Positions 34,023 through 45,000 of a DNA stretch of 62,169 nucleotides are shown here, in pieces. A model generated the notes under the pieces. It had not been told where the DNA came from, did no database searches, and saw only the letters and a list, made by a program, of their open reading frames with translations. Source of the stretch: Faecalimonas sp. (lineage in GTDB: Bacteria; Bacillota; Clostridia; Lachnospirales; Lachnospiraceae); NCBI GenBank assembly GCA_020024645.1, contig JAHHTN010000004.1:1-62169 (forward strand), written 5' to 3'. Position 1 is the stretch's first letter, and every line of letters begins with the position of its first letter. Both the position numbers and the translations under genes were made by a program.

Positions 34023-34742
34023 GTGGGAAATGGACTAGGGATATTAGCGGCTAAAGAAGCGGACTTTATGATTCATTCACTTGTAAAGTTCAAACTGTTC
34101 GGTCAAGAGTTATACTTGACAACTACTCATGTCAGCATTTTTATCATATGCATTGGGCTGATTATATTTGCTCTTGTTGCAAGAATCAAGTTAAAAGACA
34201 CTGATGGAAAGCCGAGCAAATTTCAAAATGCTGTGGAGTACATCGTTGAGACGTTAGATAGTATGGTACGTGGTGGTATGGGCAAAAAAGGAATACCATA
34301 TAGAAACTATATCGGAACATTATTCCTATTTATTCTGTTTAGTAATATTTCAGGATTACTTGGTTTAAGACCACCAACAGCGGATTATGGCGTTACATTT
34401 CCACTTGGTATTATTACATTTTTCTTGATTCAATTTAATAATATCAGGTACAACAAGTTTGGTGCATTTACAGATTTGTTTAAGCCATTGCCGTTTCTAT
34501 TCCCAATAAATCTGATTGGAGAAATTGCGGTGCCATTTTCATTATCATTGCGTTTGTTCGGAAATGTATTATCGGGAACAGTAATTATGGCTTTGCTTTA
34601 TGGATTGTTATCCAATATTGCAATTGCATGGCCAGGATTTTTACACATTTATTTCGATATCTTTTCTGGAGCGATTCAAACATACGTATTCTGTATGTTG
34701 ACAATGGTATTTGTCAGTGACAAGATACCGGACAAAAGGTAA
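34023..34742 (+). CDS. atpB: ATP synthase F0 subunit a
   Basis: 239 residues, five to six membrane helices. The essential Arg is in PFSLSLRLFGNVLSG, and IYFDIFSGAIQTYVFCMLTMVFV forms the last helix; both contact the c-ring at the ion channel. GTG at 34023 lies 8 nt after AAAGGAGGT; a TTG at 34014 overlaps that site. Confidence 0.95.
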   Translation: MGNGLGILAAKEADFMIHSLVKFKLFGQELYLTTTHVSIFIICIGLIIFALVARIKLKDTDGKPSKFQNAVEYIVETLDSMVRGGMGKKGIPYRNYIGTLFLFILFSNISGLLGLRPPTADYGVTFPLGIITFFLIQFNNIRYNKFGAFTDLFKPLPFLFPINLIGEIAVPFSLSLRLFGNVLSGTVIMALLYGLLSNIAIAWPGFLHIYFDIFSGAIQTYVFCMLTMVFVSDKIPDKR

Positions 34743-34779
34743 CAAGAAAAACAAAAACATATTTTAGGAGGATTTAATT

Positions 34780-35046
34780 ATGAATGGAATTTCAAATGAA
34801 GCATTAATTTTAGCGTGTTCAGCAATCGGTGCTGGTCTTGCAATGATCGCAGGTATCGGACCTGGTATTGGACAGGGGGTTGCAGCAGGTCACGGTGCAT
34901 CAGCAGTAGGTAGAAACCCAGGGGCAAAATCAGACATTACATCTACAATGTTACTTGGTCAGGCCGTAGCGGAAACAACTGGTCTTTACAGTTTGGTTAT
35001 CGCACTTATCCTGTTATTCGCTAACCCATTATTAGGTAAACTTTAA
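34780..35046 (+). CDS. atpE: ATP synthase F0 subunit c, Na+-type signature
   Basis: 88-residue hairpin of two membrane helices that forms the rotor ring. The ion-binding carboxylate is Glu65. Gln32, Val63, Thr66 and Tyr70 occupy the same numbered positions as the Na+ ligands Gln32, Val63, Ser66 and Tyr70 of Ilyobacter tartaricus, in PGIGQG and QAVAETTGLY. Na+ coupling is therefore predicted (known structure plus visible residues). TTAGGAGGATTTA precedes the ATG. Confidence 0.96.
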   Translation: MNGISNEALILACSAIGAGLAMIAGIGPGIGQGVAAGHGASAVGRNPGAKSDITSTMLLGQAVAETTGLYSLVIALILLFANPLLGKL

Positions 35047-35089
35047 GAATAACGGAAATTGAAAATAAGATAAGGAAGGAGGCTGAACC

Positions 35090-35605
35090 TTGGAACGATT
35101 ATTTACCCTTGATGCACAGTTCCTTTTCGATGCTGTAGTATTGGCAATCAGTATGCTTGTTATGTTTACATTCTTATCTTATCTTTTGTTCGAACCAGTA
35201 AGGAACTTATTGGAAAAGCGTAGACAGCGAGTTTTAGATGAGCAGGAAACGGCGAAGAAAGAAAGAACGGATGCGAATGCATATAAGGAAGAATACGAAA
35301 AGAAACTAAAAGAAGTGGATAAAGAGGCACAAGAAATTTTAAGTGTCGCACGCAAAAAGGCAATGCAGAACGAAGCAAAAATTATTGCTGAAGCAAAAGA
35401 AGAGGCAGCCCGTATTATAGAACGCGGAAATGCGGAAATTGAATTGGAAAAGAAACGTGCATTAGATGAAATGAAGCAAGAAATGATTACAATTGCCTCT
35501 ATGATGGCAGGAAAAGTTGTATCTGCTTCTATTGATACAAGTGTACAAGAAAGTCTAATTGAAGAAACATTAAAAGAAATGGGTGACAGTACATGGCTAA
35601 GTTAG
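35090..35605 (+). CDS. atpF: ATP synthase F0 subunit b
   Basis: 171 residues: one N-terminal membrane helix (about 11-33), then a long charged coiled coil, the peripheral stalk that holds alpha/beta still against the rotor. TTG start 8 nt after GGAAGGAGG. The 3' end overlaps atpH by 13 nt, so delta is translationally coupled to b. Confidence 0.93.
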   Translation: MERLFTLDAQFLFDAVVLAISMLVMFTFLSYLLFEPVRNLLEKRRQRVLDEQETAKKERTDANAYKEEYEKKLKEVDKEAQEILSVARKKAMQNEAKIIAEAKEEAARIIERGNAEIELEKKRALDEMKQEMITIASMMAGKVVSASIDTSVQESLIEETLKEMGDSTWLS

Positions 35606-36138
35606 TTTCTAAAACATATGGAGATGCATTATTTTCTGTGGCTATGGAAGAAAATTGTGTGGACACTTTTGCTGAAGAGGCAAAAGGACTGACAGCCGTT
35701 TTTTCTGAAAACCAAGAACTTCAGAAATTAATGGACAATCCAAAGATTATTAAAGAAGAGAAGATAAAACTAATTGAAGAAACTTTTACAGGTCATGTAT
35801 CAAAAGAAATTATCGGACTGATTGCACTTTTAATTGCAAAAGGGCATTCAAAAGACATTTCGTCCGTATTTGACTATTTTATAGCACTTGTAAAAGAGGA
35901 AAAGAAAATAGGTACTGCATTTATTACAACTGCAATAGGATTAACAGATGTACAAAAAAATGCAGTGGAAAAAAGACTTTTAGAAACAACCCGTTACGAG
36001 AATTTTGAAATGAATTATGCAGTAGATGAAAGTCTTATTGGCGGAATGGTTATCCGTATTGGTGATAGGGTTGTAGACAGCAGCATTCAGACAAAACTTT
36101 ATGAGTTGTCTAAGCAGTTGAAAAGTATTCAGATATAA
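35593..36138 (+). CDS. atpH: ATP synthase F1 subunit delta
   Basis: 181 residues, all-helical N-terminal domain and the C-terminal signature ESLIGGMVIRIGDRVVDSSIQTKL. Joins the b stalk to the top of the alpha3beta3 head. Starts inside atpF. Confidence 0.94.
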   Translation: MAKLVSKTYGDALFSVAMEENCVDTFAEEAKGLTAVFSENQELQKLMDNPKIIKEEKIKLIEETFTGHVSKEIIGLIALLIAKGHSKDISSVFDYFIALVKEEKKIGTAFITTAIGLTDVQKNAVEKRLLETTRYENFEMNYAVDESLIGGMVIRIGDRVVDSSIQTKLYELSKQLKSIQI

Positions 36139-36165
36139 AATATAAAAGAAAGGTGGATTCGCTCC

Positions 36166-37668
36166 ATGAATTTAAGACCAGAAGAAATCAGTTCTGTTAT
36201 TAAAGAACAGATTAAAAGATATGCGTCAGATTTAGAAGTATCTGATGTTGGAACGGTTATTCAAGTAGCTGATGGTATTGCGCGTATCCACGGTCTAGAA
36301 AACGCAATGCAGGGAGAACTTTTAGAGTTCCCTGGGGAAGTATACGGTATGGTGTTAAACCTTGAAGAAGATAATGTTGGTGCTGTTCTCTTAGGAGATA
36401 ACAGAAACATTAACGAAGGGGATACCGTAAAAACAACTGGAAGAGTAGTAGAAGTTCCAGTTGGAGATTGTATGTTAGGTCGTGTTGTAAACGCACTTGG
36501 ACAACCTATTGATGGGAAAGGACCTATTCAGGCAAAAGCATATCGCCAGATTGAAAGAGTTGCCTCAGGTGTTATTTCACGTAAATCAGTAGACACACCG
36601 TTGCAGACAGGAATTAAGGCGATTGACTCTATGGTGCCAATCGGAAGAGGACAGCGTGAGCTTATCATTGGTGATAGACAGACAGGTAAAACTGCAATCG
36701 CTATTGATACAATTATCAATCAAAAAGGGCAAGGAGTAAAATGTATTTATGTTGCAATTGGACAGAAAGCGTCAACAGTTGCAAATATTGTACAGACATT
36801 TGAAGAATATGGTGCAATGGATTATACAACTGTTGTTGCATCTACAGCAAGTGAACTTGCTCCACTTCAATATATCGCACCATATGCAGGTTGTGCTATG
36901 GGTGAAGAATGGATGGAAAATGGAGAAGACGTATTGATCGTATATGATGATTTGTCTAAACATGCGACAGCATACCGTACACTTTCATTACTTCTTAGAA
37001 GACCGCCAGGACGTGAAGCTTATCCTGGAGATGTATTCTATCTTCATTCAAGACTTTTAGAGAGAGCAGCAAGATTGTCTGATGAGTTGGGTGGGGGATC
37101 TCTTACTGCACTTCCAATTATTGAAACACAAGCAGGTGATGTATCTGCTTATATTCCAACAAATGTTATTTCGATTACGGATGGACAAATTTTCCTTGAA
37201 ACAGAAATGTTTAATGCAGGTTTTAGACCAGCTATTAACCCAGGTATTTCTGTATCACGAGTTGGTGGTTCGGCACAAATTAAAGCGATGAAAAAAATCG
37301 CAGGTCCAATTCGTATTGACCTTGCACAATATCGTGAGTTGGCAGCGTTTGCACAGTTTGGATCAGAACTTGATACGGATACAACAGAACGTCTTGCACA
37401 GGGAGCTCGTATTAAAGAAATGTTAAAACAACCTCAGTATCAGCCAATGCCGGTTGAATATCAGGTTATTATTATTTATGCTGCAACACAGAAATATTTA
37501 TTAGATATTCCAGTAGAGCGTGTTCTAGAATTTGAAAAAGGATTGTTTGAATTTATTCAGACAAAATATCCAGAAATTCCAGAAGTAATTAAAGTGGAAA
37601 AAGTGATTTCTGATAAGACAGAGGAAACACTTGTAAATGCAATCAATGAGTTCAAAAAAGAATTCTAA
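36166..37668 (+). CDS. atpA: ATP synthase F1 subunit alpha
   Basis: 500 residues. Walker A GDRQTGKT (169-176) binds non-catalytic nucleotide; PAINPGISVSRVGGSAQ is the family signature and contains the catalytic-site Arg finger. Full length, ribosome site AAAGGTGG. Confidence 0.97.
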   Translation: MNLRPEEISSVIKEQIKRYASDLEVSDVGTVIQVADGIARIHGLENAMQGELLEFPGEVYGMVLNLEEDNVGAVLLGDNRNINEGDTVKTTGRVVEVPVGDCMLGRVVNALGQPIDGKGPIQAKAYRQIERVASGVISRKSVDTPLQTGIKAIDSMVPIGRGQRELIIGDRQTGKTAIAIDTIINQKGQGVKCIYVAIGQKASTVANIVQTFEEYGAMDYTTVVASTASELAPLQYIAPYAGCAMGEEWMENGEDVLIVYDDLSKHATAYRTLSLLLRRPPGREAYPGDVFYLHSRLLERAARLSDELGGGSLTALPIIETQAGDVSAYIPTNVISITDGQIFLETEMFNAGFRPAINPGISVSRVGGSAQIKAMKKIAGPIRIDLAQYRELAAFAQFGSELDTDTTERLAQGARIKEMLKQPQYQPMPVEYQVIIIYAATQKYLLDIPVERVLEFEKGLFEFIQTKYPEIPEVIKVEKVISDKTEETLVNAINEFKKEF

Positions 37669-37684
37669 ATAGAGGAGAATTGTC

Positions 37685-38545
37685 ATGGCATCAATGAGAG
37701 AAATAAAACGGCGTAAGAGCAGTGTACAAAGTACACAGCAGATTACAAAAGCCATGAAACTTATTTCTACCGTAAAATTGCAAAAAGCAAGAATGCGTGC
37801 AGAGAATTCAAAAGCATATTTTGAGTGTATGTATTCTACAGTAACGTCTATGCTTGCAAAAGCAGGAAATATAGAACACCCATATTTGAAAGCGGGAGAT
37901 TCAAAGAAGGTTGGTATTGTTGTCGTCACTTCCAATCGAGGACTTGCCGGTGGATACAACTCAAATGTAGTGAAACTCATTACAGAAAGTGGCATCGCAA
38001 AAGAAGATGTTCGTCTATATCTTGTCGGTAAAAAAGGAGCAGAAAGCCTTGTGAGAAAAGGGTATGAAGTTGTCCTTGACTGTTCCGATATGATAGAAGA
38101 GCCGTCTTATGTAGATGCACAGGCACTAAGTAAAAGACTGCTTACAGATTTTGCTAATGGAGAAATTGGTAAAATTTATGTGGCTTATACATTTTTCAAA
38201 AATACGGTAACACATATTCCGACATTTAAAAAATTGCTTCCGGTTGATACTTCAACTGTAGTAGAAGAAAATGAGTCAGAAAATAATAACGTGTTAATGA
38301 ATTTTGAGCCAGAGGAAGAAAGGGCAATTAGCCTTCTTGTTCCAAAATATATGACAAGTATTTTATATGGTGCGTTTGTGGAAGCAGTTGCAAGTGAAAA
38401 CGGTGCTCGTATGCAGGCAATGGATTCTGCAACAAATAATGCGGAAGAAATAATTGAAGACTTGGCATTAAAATATAATAGAGCCCGTCAGGGTGCTATT
38501 ACACAAGAATTAACAGAAATTATAGCCGGTGCAGATGCACTATAG
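37685..38545 (+). CDS. atpG: ATP synthase F1 subunit gamma
   Basis: 286 residues, the central rotor shaft. N-terminal helix (MREIKRRKSSVQSTQQITKAMKLIS) and C-terminal signature (RMQAMDSATNNAEEII) are intact, as is the Rossmann-like middle with TSNRGLAGGYN. AGAGGAG precedes the ATG. Confidence 0.96.
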   Translation: MASMREIKRRKSSVQSTQQITKAMKLISTVKLQKARMRAENSKAYFECMYSTVTSMLAKAGNIEHPYLKAGDSKKVGIVVVTSNRGLAGGYNSNVVKLITESGIAKEDVRLYLVGKKGAESLVRKGYEVVLDCSDMIEEPSYVDAQALSKRLLTDFANGEIGKIYVAYTFFKNTVTHIPTFKKLLPVDTSTVVEENESENNNVLMNFEPEEERAISLLVPKYMTSILYGAFVEAVASENGARMQAMDSATNNAEEIIEDLALKYNRARQGAITQELTEIIAGADAL

Positions 38546-38584
38546 TATCGGCGTTTATCTTTAGAAAAAGGTAGGAGTGAAAAA

Positions 38585-39976
38585 ATGGCAGAAAGAAATA
38601 TAGGTAAAATCACTCAAATTATTGGTGCGGTATTGGATATTAAATATGCCGATGGCAACCTTCCTGAAATTAACGAAGCTATTGATATTATAAGAAGCAA
38701 TGGTGAAAAATTAGTTGTGGAAGTTGCACAGCACTTGGGTGATGATACGGTAAGATGTATCGCCATGGGTCCGACAGATGGACTTATTCGTGGTATGGAA
38801 GCAGTCGCAACAGGAGCGCCAATTTCTGTGCCAGTAGGTGAGAATACATTGGGACGTATTTTTAACGTACTTGGAGAAGCAATCGATGAAAAACCTGCAC
38901 CGACAGATGTAGAGTATGCACCGATTCATAGAAAGGCTCCTGCATTTGAAGAACAGGCAACAGAAGCTGAGATGCTTGAAACAGGTATCAAGGTAATCGA
39001 CTTGCTTTGCCCTTATCAGAAAGGTGGTAAAATCGGTCTGTTTGGTGGTGCGGGTGTAGGAAAAACAGTATTAATTCAGGAATTAATTACAAATATTGCT
39101 ACAGAACATGGTGGATATTCTGTATTTACAGGTGTAGGAGAGAGAACTCGTGAAGGAAATGACCTTTACTATGAAATGATGGAATCAGGGGTTATCAATA
39201 AAACAGCCATGGTATTTGGTCAGATGAATGAACCACCTGGAGCTCGTATGCGTGTAGGTCTTACAGGATTGACAATGGCAGAATATTTCCGTGATAAAGG
39301 TGGAAAAGATGTTCTTTTATTCATCGACAATATTTTCCGTTTTACACAGGCAGGTTCAGAAGTTTCTGCTTTACTTGGACGTATGCCTTCTGCAGTAGGG
39401 TATCAACCTACATTACAGACAGAAATGGGTGCATTACAAGAACGTATTACTTCAACAAAGAATGGTTCTATTACATCTGTACAGGCTGTATATGTACCTG
39501 CTGATGACTTAACTGACCCAGCACCAGCAACAACATTTGCTCACTTGGATGCGAAAGTTGTATTATCTCGTGCGATTACAGAACTTGGTATTTATCCAGC
39601 TGTAGATCCATTGGAATCTTCATCTCGTATGTTAGATCCTCATATTGTAGGAGAAGAACATTATAAAGTTGCTCGTGGTGTGCAGGAAATTCTTCAGAAA
39701 TATAAAGAATTACAAGATATTATTGCAATGCTTGGTATGGACGAATTGTCAGAAGAAGATAAATTGACAGTATCTCGAGCAAGAAAGATTCAGAGATTCT
39801 TGTCACAGCCATTCTTCGTAGCAACACAGTTTACAGGCTTTGAGGGAAGATATGTTCCGATTAGTGAGACAATTCAGGGATTCAAAGAAATTCTTGAAGG
39901 AAAACATGATGATGTTCCAGAAGGATATTTCTTAAATGCAGGTAATATTGACGATGTATTAGCACGTGTGCAGTAG
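38585..39976 (+). CDS. atpD: ATP synthase F1 subunit beta
   Basis: 463 residues. Catalytic Walker A GGAGVGKT (154-161), GERTREGNDLY with the catalytic Glu, Walker B VLLFIDNIFRF, and the DELSEED-loop variant DELSEEDK that transmits torque to gamma. The stop is 12 nt before the epsilon start, with the ribosome site at the junction. Confidence 0.97.
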   Translation: MAERNIGKITQIIGAVLDIKYADGNLPEINEAIDIIRSNGEKLVVEVAQHLGDDTVRCIAMGPTDGLIRGMEAVATGAPISVPVGENTLGRIFNVLGEAIDEKPAPTDVEYAPIHRKAPAFEEQATEAEMLETGIKVIDLLCPYQKGGKIGLFGGAGVGKTVLIQELITNIATEHGGYSVFTGVGERTREGNDLYYEMMESGVINKTAMVFGQMNEPPGARMRVGLTGLTMAEYFRDKGGKDVLLFIDNIFRFTQAGSEVSALLGRMPSAVGYQPTLQTEMGALQERITSTKNGSITSVQAVYVPADDLTDPAPATTFAHLDAKVVLSRAITELGIYPAVDPLESSSRMLDPHIVGEEHYKVARGVQEILQKYKELQDIIAMLGMDELSEEDKLTVSRARKIQRFLSQPFFVATQFTGFEGRYVPISETIQGFKEILEGKHDDVPEGYFLNAGNIDDVLARVQ

Positions 39977-39988
39977 GAGGTGTTTCCT

Positions 39989-40390
39989 ATGGCAGAGAAT
40001 GTATTTGAATTGAGAATTATTTCTCCTGATGAGGTGTTTTATGAGGGAGAATCGTCCTTCCTTGAATTTGTATCCGTAGAAGGAGAAATGGGAGTTTATA
40101 AAAATCATATTCCGCTAACAACTATATTAGAGCCTTGCGTAATGAAAATTCATCAGGGGGCGGAAATAAAGAAAGCGGTTATTCTTGGAGGATTTTTGGA
40201 AATTCTTCAGGAAAAGATTACTGTTCTTGCAGAAGATGCACAGTGGCCAGATGAAATTGACGTTACTCGTGCAGAAGAAGCAAAGAAACGTGCGGAGGAA
40301 CGTCTTAACAGTAAAAATGATTCGATAGATGTCGCTCGTGCGGAAGCAGCATTGAAGAGAGCGATAGCTCGAATTAATGGTGCAAAATAG
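39989..40390 (+). CDS. atpC: ATP synthase F1 subunit epsilon
   Basis: 133 residues: N-terminal beta sandwich (EGEMGVYKNHIPLTTIL is typical) and a C-terminal two-helix domain rich in Ala/Arg/Glu that can inhibit ATP hydrolysis. The ATG at 39989 follows TAGGAGG; an in-frame GTG at 39980 overlaps that site. Last gene of the operon. Confidence 0.94.
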   Translation: MAENVFELRIISPDEVFYEGESSFLEFVSVEGEMGVYKNHIPLTTILEPCVMKIHQGAEIKKAVILGGFLEILQEKITVLAEDAQWPDEIDVTRAEEAKKRAEERLNSKNDSIDVARAEAALKRAIARINGAK

Positions 40391-40403
40391 AATAAATGAC
40401 AAG

Positions 40404-40448
40404 AAAGTTGATGCTATAGCAGAGAAATCTGTTAAAGCATCAACTTTT
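40404..40448 (+). terminator. Terminator of the ATP synthase operon
   Basis: AAAGTTGATGCT pairs perfectly with AGCATCAACTTT (12 bp, 20-nt loop), followed by only four T. The stretch from here to 40651 has no supported gene. Confidence 0.7.
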
Positions 40449-40651
40449 GATTTAAGTAAATTTAAGTGGTAGTAGGTAGCTATTCTTTTTGGGGACGGGT
40501 GCGAGAAAATACTCGATATAAACATTGGTATTTTTGGCATTTACATAAAAGCGAATATCTATGTAGAACTCAAACTGTTTTGTGGTATGAAATTAGAAAT
40601 TTAGAAACAAAAGGAAGAATTGATTGAGGTTTAACAGGAGGTGGTTAAGAG

Positions 40652-41296
40652 ATGACTGGTTCAAGTATTCTTATTTTAACTTCTCAGGGGATTCAAACAT
40701 ATGCAGGGAGTCAATTGATTCAAATAGCATTGAATTATCTTGGGAAAAGTTTTGAGAGAGAAAAAATACTATTTGTCGCGTATCATACAGATATAGAGAA
40801 AAAAATGGTAGTTAAGGCTTGTATTCGTTTTGGATTTTTAAAAGAGAATATTATTCTGCTTGATAATTTGGAAGAAAATCCTAAACTTATTTCTGAAATA
40901 TCGTATGTGTATGTTGGGGAAGGTAATGTCTTTGAAACTTTAAATTATATAAAACAAAAGAAAACGGAGTTCTTCATTCGAAGAATAATAGAAAATGGGG
41001 GAGTATATATTGGAAGTAGCGCAGGGGCGATGGTAGCAGGTGATGATATTATATTAGGATATGAATTTGAAAGAAACATTCCTATGTTACAAGATTTGAA
41101 AGCACTTGGACTATTTTCGGGAACAATTATTCCACATTATAGTTATAAAAATTTAAAACAGTTTGAGAAAACTATAGATTCTATTATTCTTCAAAAGTAT
41201 GAGAAAATATATTCTGTAAATGATGAAGAAGTGTTATTAATTAAAATAGAAAACAGAAAGGTTTGTTTGACAAAGAGATTTCGATTAAATGCTTGA
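40652..41296 (+). CDS. Peptidase S51-like (type 1 glutamine amidotransferase-like) protein
   Basis: 214 residues of the class I GATase-like fold. The nucleophile elbow is GSSAGAMVAG, as in peptidase E/cyanophycinase, where Ser replaces Cys; IIPHYSYKNL supplies the family His. S51 peptidases cleave Asp-X dipeptides; substrate here is unknown. ACAGGAGGTGG precedes the ATG. It is the last ordinary gene before the accessory surface region. Confidence 0.83.
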   Translation: MTGSSILILTSQGIQTYAGSQLIQIALNYLGKSFEREKILFVAYHTDIEKKMVVKACIRFGFLKENIILLDNLEENPKLISEISYVYVGEGNVFETLNYIKQKKTEFFIRRIIENGGVYIGSSAGAMVAGDDIILGYEFERNIPMLQDLKALGLFSGTIIPHYSYKNLKQFEKTIDSIILQKYEKIYSVNDEEVLLIKIENRKVCLTKRFRLNA

Positions 41297-42081
41297 AAAA
41301 TGGCACATATTATAAAAACAGAAAGCATGTTTCTTGACAATTCTTCATAATTAGGCATTCTCTTGATGTGTTTGTTGATGTTGGAAATATCCGCATCATA
41401 CAGTCGTCATTTTTAAAACATCTATATATTTTCATCTTTAGATTACATTTCTATACTGCTTGTTTCTCTATCTACAGATATGACATAGATAAGATATTTG
41501 GTAGAACTCAAAAGAATAGGCGGTTCATTTTTTCTTTATATCCATTTATAATCTAGCATTTGAGGATATGACAAATGCTGATTCTAAGTTCTTACGCAAA
41601 AGATTAAGAAAGAACGAAATAACATTATAGAATTATATCAATAATATTAATAGCAGTGACTTTTTTCAAGTTGCAAAAAATGCTTTTCAGTGAAAAGAGT
41701 AGGACACTGAATTACTATGTAGGAGAATTTAGAGGAACAAGAGTAGATATGGCTTACGGTTCTCGAACTGTTCAAAGATATCGGATACAAGAAAAATGGT
41801 ATTAACTAATAGTCTTTCTATTACATCTTGATATGTAATAGATGTAATTTCGTTGGTTAAACGTTGGTATTGGGATGCTAAGATATGTATATAGTAAAGC
41901 AAAGGAAAAAACATAAAAAAGAACAGGATAATCTGATCAGATGAATAAGGTTCGTGTATCGTTGATACAAAACATATAGGATTACAAAGGAAGTTAAATG
42001 ATCGTTTTTGGAAAATTAACGTTATAGGAACTGTAAATCATCTTGTATTAAAAATATGTAATTATGCAAGGAGGAAGCGGT
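41297..42081. other. 785-bp gap before the pilus operon with possible gene remnants
   Basis: No supported gene. Short coding-like stretches appear on plus in changing frames: 41368-41556, about 41553-41630 (ends RLRKNEITL) and 41656-41805 (contains YYVGEFRGTRV and ends QEKWY). None has a ribosome site and stops interrupt them. A minus-strand 61-codon frame at 41729-41914 also lacks a ribosome site. I read this as decayed coding sequence plus the pilus promoter region; no promoter could be fixed with confidence. Confidence 0.4.
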
Positions 42082-45000
42082 GTGAAGAAAAAAAAGGTAT
42101 GGCTACGATGGATAGCTTGGATACTTTTGATGATTTTGTGTATGAATAGTGTGGGAACAACAGTTTTAGCAACAGACATATCCATTGCAGAAAAAGAAAA
42201 TGTGAAAGCCCCTTTTTTAGAGGAAAACACGTCATTAACAGAAGACAGTATTTCTGACCGGGAAAGTTCATCGGAGGGAGCAACCCTTCCAAAAGAAGAA
42301 AAATCATTAGAGCAACAAAAAGAAAAAACGGAGTTGTTGAAGCGTCAGAAGACAACGCAAGGGTTTGATATTGATTTTTATATCATCATTGATGGAGAAA
42401 AGGTGAAGCTTCAGAATAATGGAATTTCCGGTATTACAACATGGGAGGATGGACGAACGACATATCATGGAATTTCTGTAGAGGATTTGATATCCGTGTA
42501 TAAAGAATTTGGATTCACAAGCGAAAATGATAGTCAGAATCCAGATGTGGATAGTAAGTTTGTATCTGCCTACAGAGGTAAAAGAGGTATCGAATATGGA
42601 AAGGTTTATGAAGATGCAGATTCCGGAACAACTTATGTTTCATACAATGATGGGAAAGATCAGCAGGGCGTACCTGTAGATGTCTACTACCTTCCGAATG
42701 GAAAAGGTGGATATTTAACTTTAGCAAACAGTGTCAAAGCAAATAACTCTTTCTATTCTGTGGAAGTAAAGGGAGAAGGACAAGATCAAATTCGCTATGT
42801 GTTGACCGGAACCACAGCTGAAATGACGGTGTCTGATTTTAATCCTAAATTGACGGAGAAGACGGAGCGGATTGAATGGACCTGTTTTGGAGCAGACGAT
42901 ACTGTGGTGGATGGAACAGTAGAAGCCGACAACCAAACAAAGTTTACGATCGAGAGTATCTCCCAGTCTTATGTGATTCAAAGGGCAGATCGGACAGGCT
43001 TTGATATTCAGTTTTATGTATATATAGACAATGAGATTCGGAAGTTGCCAAGTGCTTCTCTGAAAAAAGTTTATAAATGGAATAATCAAGGAGAAAGTTA
43101 TCTTTCTGTCAGCGATTTGGCAGAGATTTACAAAGAATATGGCCTGAAAGAAACAGAGAAACAGTTCGGCGCATATTTCCCGTATGCAGTTCGTGGTGAA
43201 AAAACGTTAGCTCATGCAGCAATGAAGACTTATAAAGGGAAGCAATACATATCCTATACATTGAAGAACCAAGATACCATGGTACCAACGGATATTTATT
43301 ATATGCCGAAGGGTGCAGATGGAAGTGAGAAGGTACCAGAGAATGTGATGGATGAAAATGGAAATATCACAACATCAGTTGCAGATCAGTTGAAACAAAA
43401 CCGGCATAGTTTCTATTCTGTGTCAGTGATACAGCCAGACGGAAATCGGACAGTGAGTTACCATAAGAGAGGTGATGATGTTACAATTTCAGTAGACCAA
43501 GGAAATACACAGGCAAACGAATGGCTCTGTGCAAGTGAGGACGGGAACGAAACAATATCGGCAGTAGAAGATGTGCAGGAGAAAAAACTAAAATTTACAA
43601 TTCAGCAGATAGAACAGCCTTATACCATTGCATGCAATACATTTGCACCAAAAACATTGAATATCAAATTCTACACATTTGTAGATTATGAGCGATACAA
43701 TGTAGAACAGGCAGAAGTTCCTGTTTTGAAAGATATTACAACTAAACCGGGAACTACATATTACTATATTTCTAATAAGGAATTAAATAAATATTTTGAG
43801 AAATTCCATTATGATGGATCTATCAAAAATGGGAATGGGGCGCGTTTCTATTATTCCAAAAGAGATTACGACACCCTTCATAATGCAGACGAATATTTGC
43901 AAAATGGTCAGAAGTGTATTTATGTAGGAAAGACCGGCGAACCGATGGATGTGTATTATTTGCCAGACGGAGAAAATTTACCTCTTTTGAATGCAAAGAC
44001 TTTGATGGAACATGATGATAATCGATATAACGGATTTTACAGTGTCAAAGTGCAGGATGAGAATACACAGGTCTATAGTCCTACAGAATTAGCAAAGCTT
44101 CCGCCAATCGACTTTGTGGCAAGAAAAGGAACACTTACAAGAACAGTCAGTACGAAGCCGCTTATAGAAGGGCAGACGGGGGAAGTAAACTGGGAATGCC
44201 GATGGAAAGACGGTACGCTTTCGGAAATTGCAGGAAGGAAAGATGCAGACAATCAGACAATGAGCTTTACAATTTCTGGGGAAGCTGCAGTAAGACCTTA
44301 TGTGATTGTTCCGGATAACACAGAAAAGCCGGCGGAGACAAAAGAAGCGAATGTCAGTTTCTATGTATTTATTGATGGAGATTACAAACTCATAAAAAAT
44401 CTCAATGTCGAGCAGCATTACATAACAGAAGCAAACAGCGGATTGGATAGTCGCTATTATCTGCGAGCAAAGGAAGATGATACGATTTCACAGGTTTACA
44501 AGGAGTTTGGCTTTACACCGAACAAATTGGAGCCGGGAACAGATGGAAAGGAAAAGATCTTATTTGGCTATGCGACAGATACGCGAGTATATGTACAGCA
44601 TCCTTATAAAGATAGTGACGGTACCTGGTATATTCCTGTTCTGAAAAAAGGGCGTGATGTATCGGTATATTATTTTTCACAGCCAAATCCATTAAATCCA
44701 GATAAGCTTGTAAACTATTTTGATCGTTTAACAGGGCTTTCGGCTCAAATTGGAGTTGCAGGACGCCGGTTTGATGAAGAAGGAAGTTTCCATTTGATAG
44801 AAGTGCTGGATCCTTTGAATCTGACAAAAGGATCCGCAATTTTAAAAAAATATGTTGCACATGGAGAAGATTATAGTGTAGAAGTGCCAAAGGAAGCGAC
44901 GCTAGAAGGTGAGTATCTGGGAAAGGAGATTGACTGGAGCTGTGCATCGGATGACAAGAATGCGGTTACTGTTCATCCGACGCTATCAGGAGAGGATAAA

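Noticed and set aside
37525..37995. 156-codon minus-strand ORF across atpA/atpG
   Set aside because: Antisense to two conserved ATP synthase genes with no independent signal.
40466..40627. 53-codon GTG-start ORF rich in aromatic residues after atpC
   Set aside because: No ribosome site, no recognisable motif, follows the operon terminator; chance or debris cannot be told apart.
41368..41914. ORFs at 41368-41556 (plus) and 41729-41914 (minus)
   Set aside because: No ribosome sites and no family features; described instead as possible remnants.
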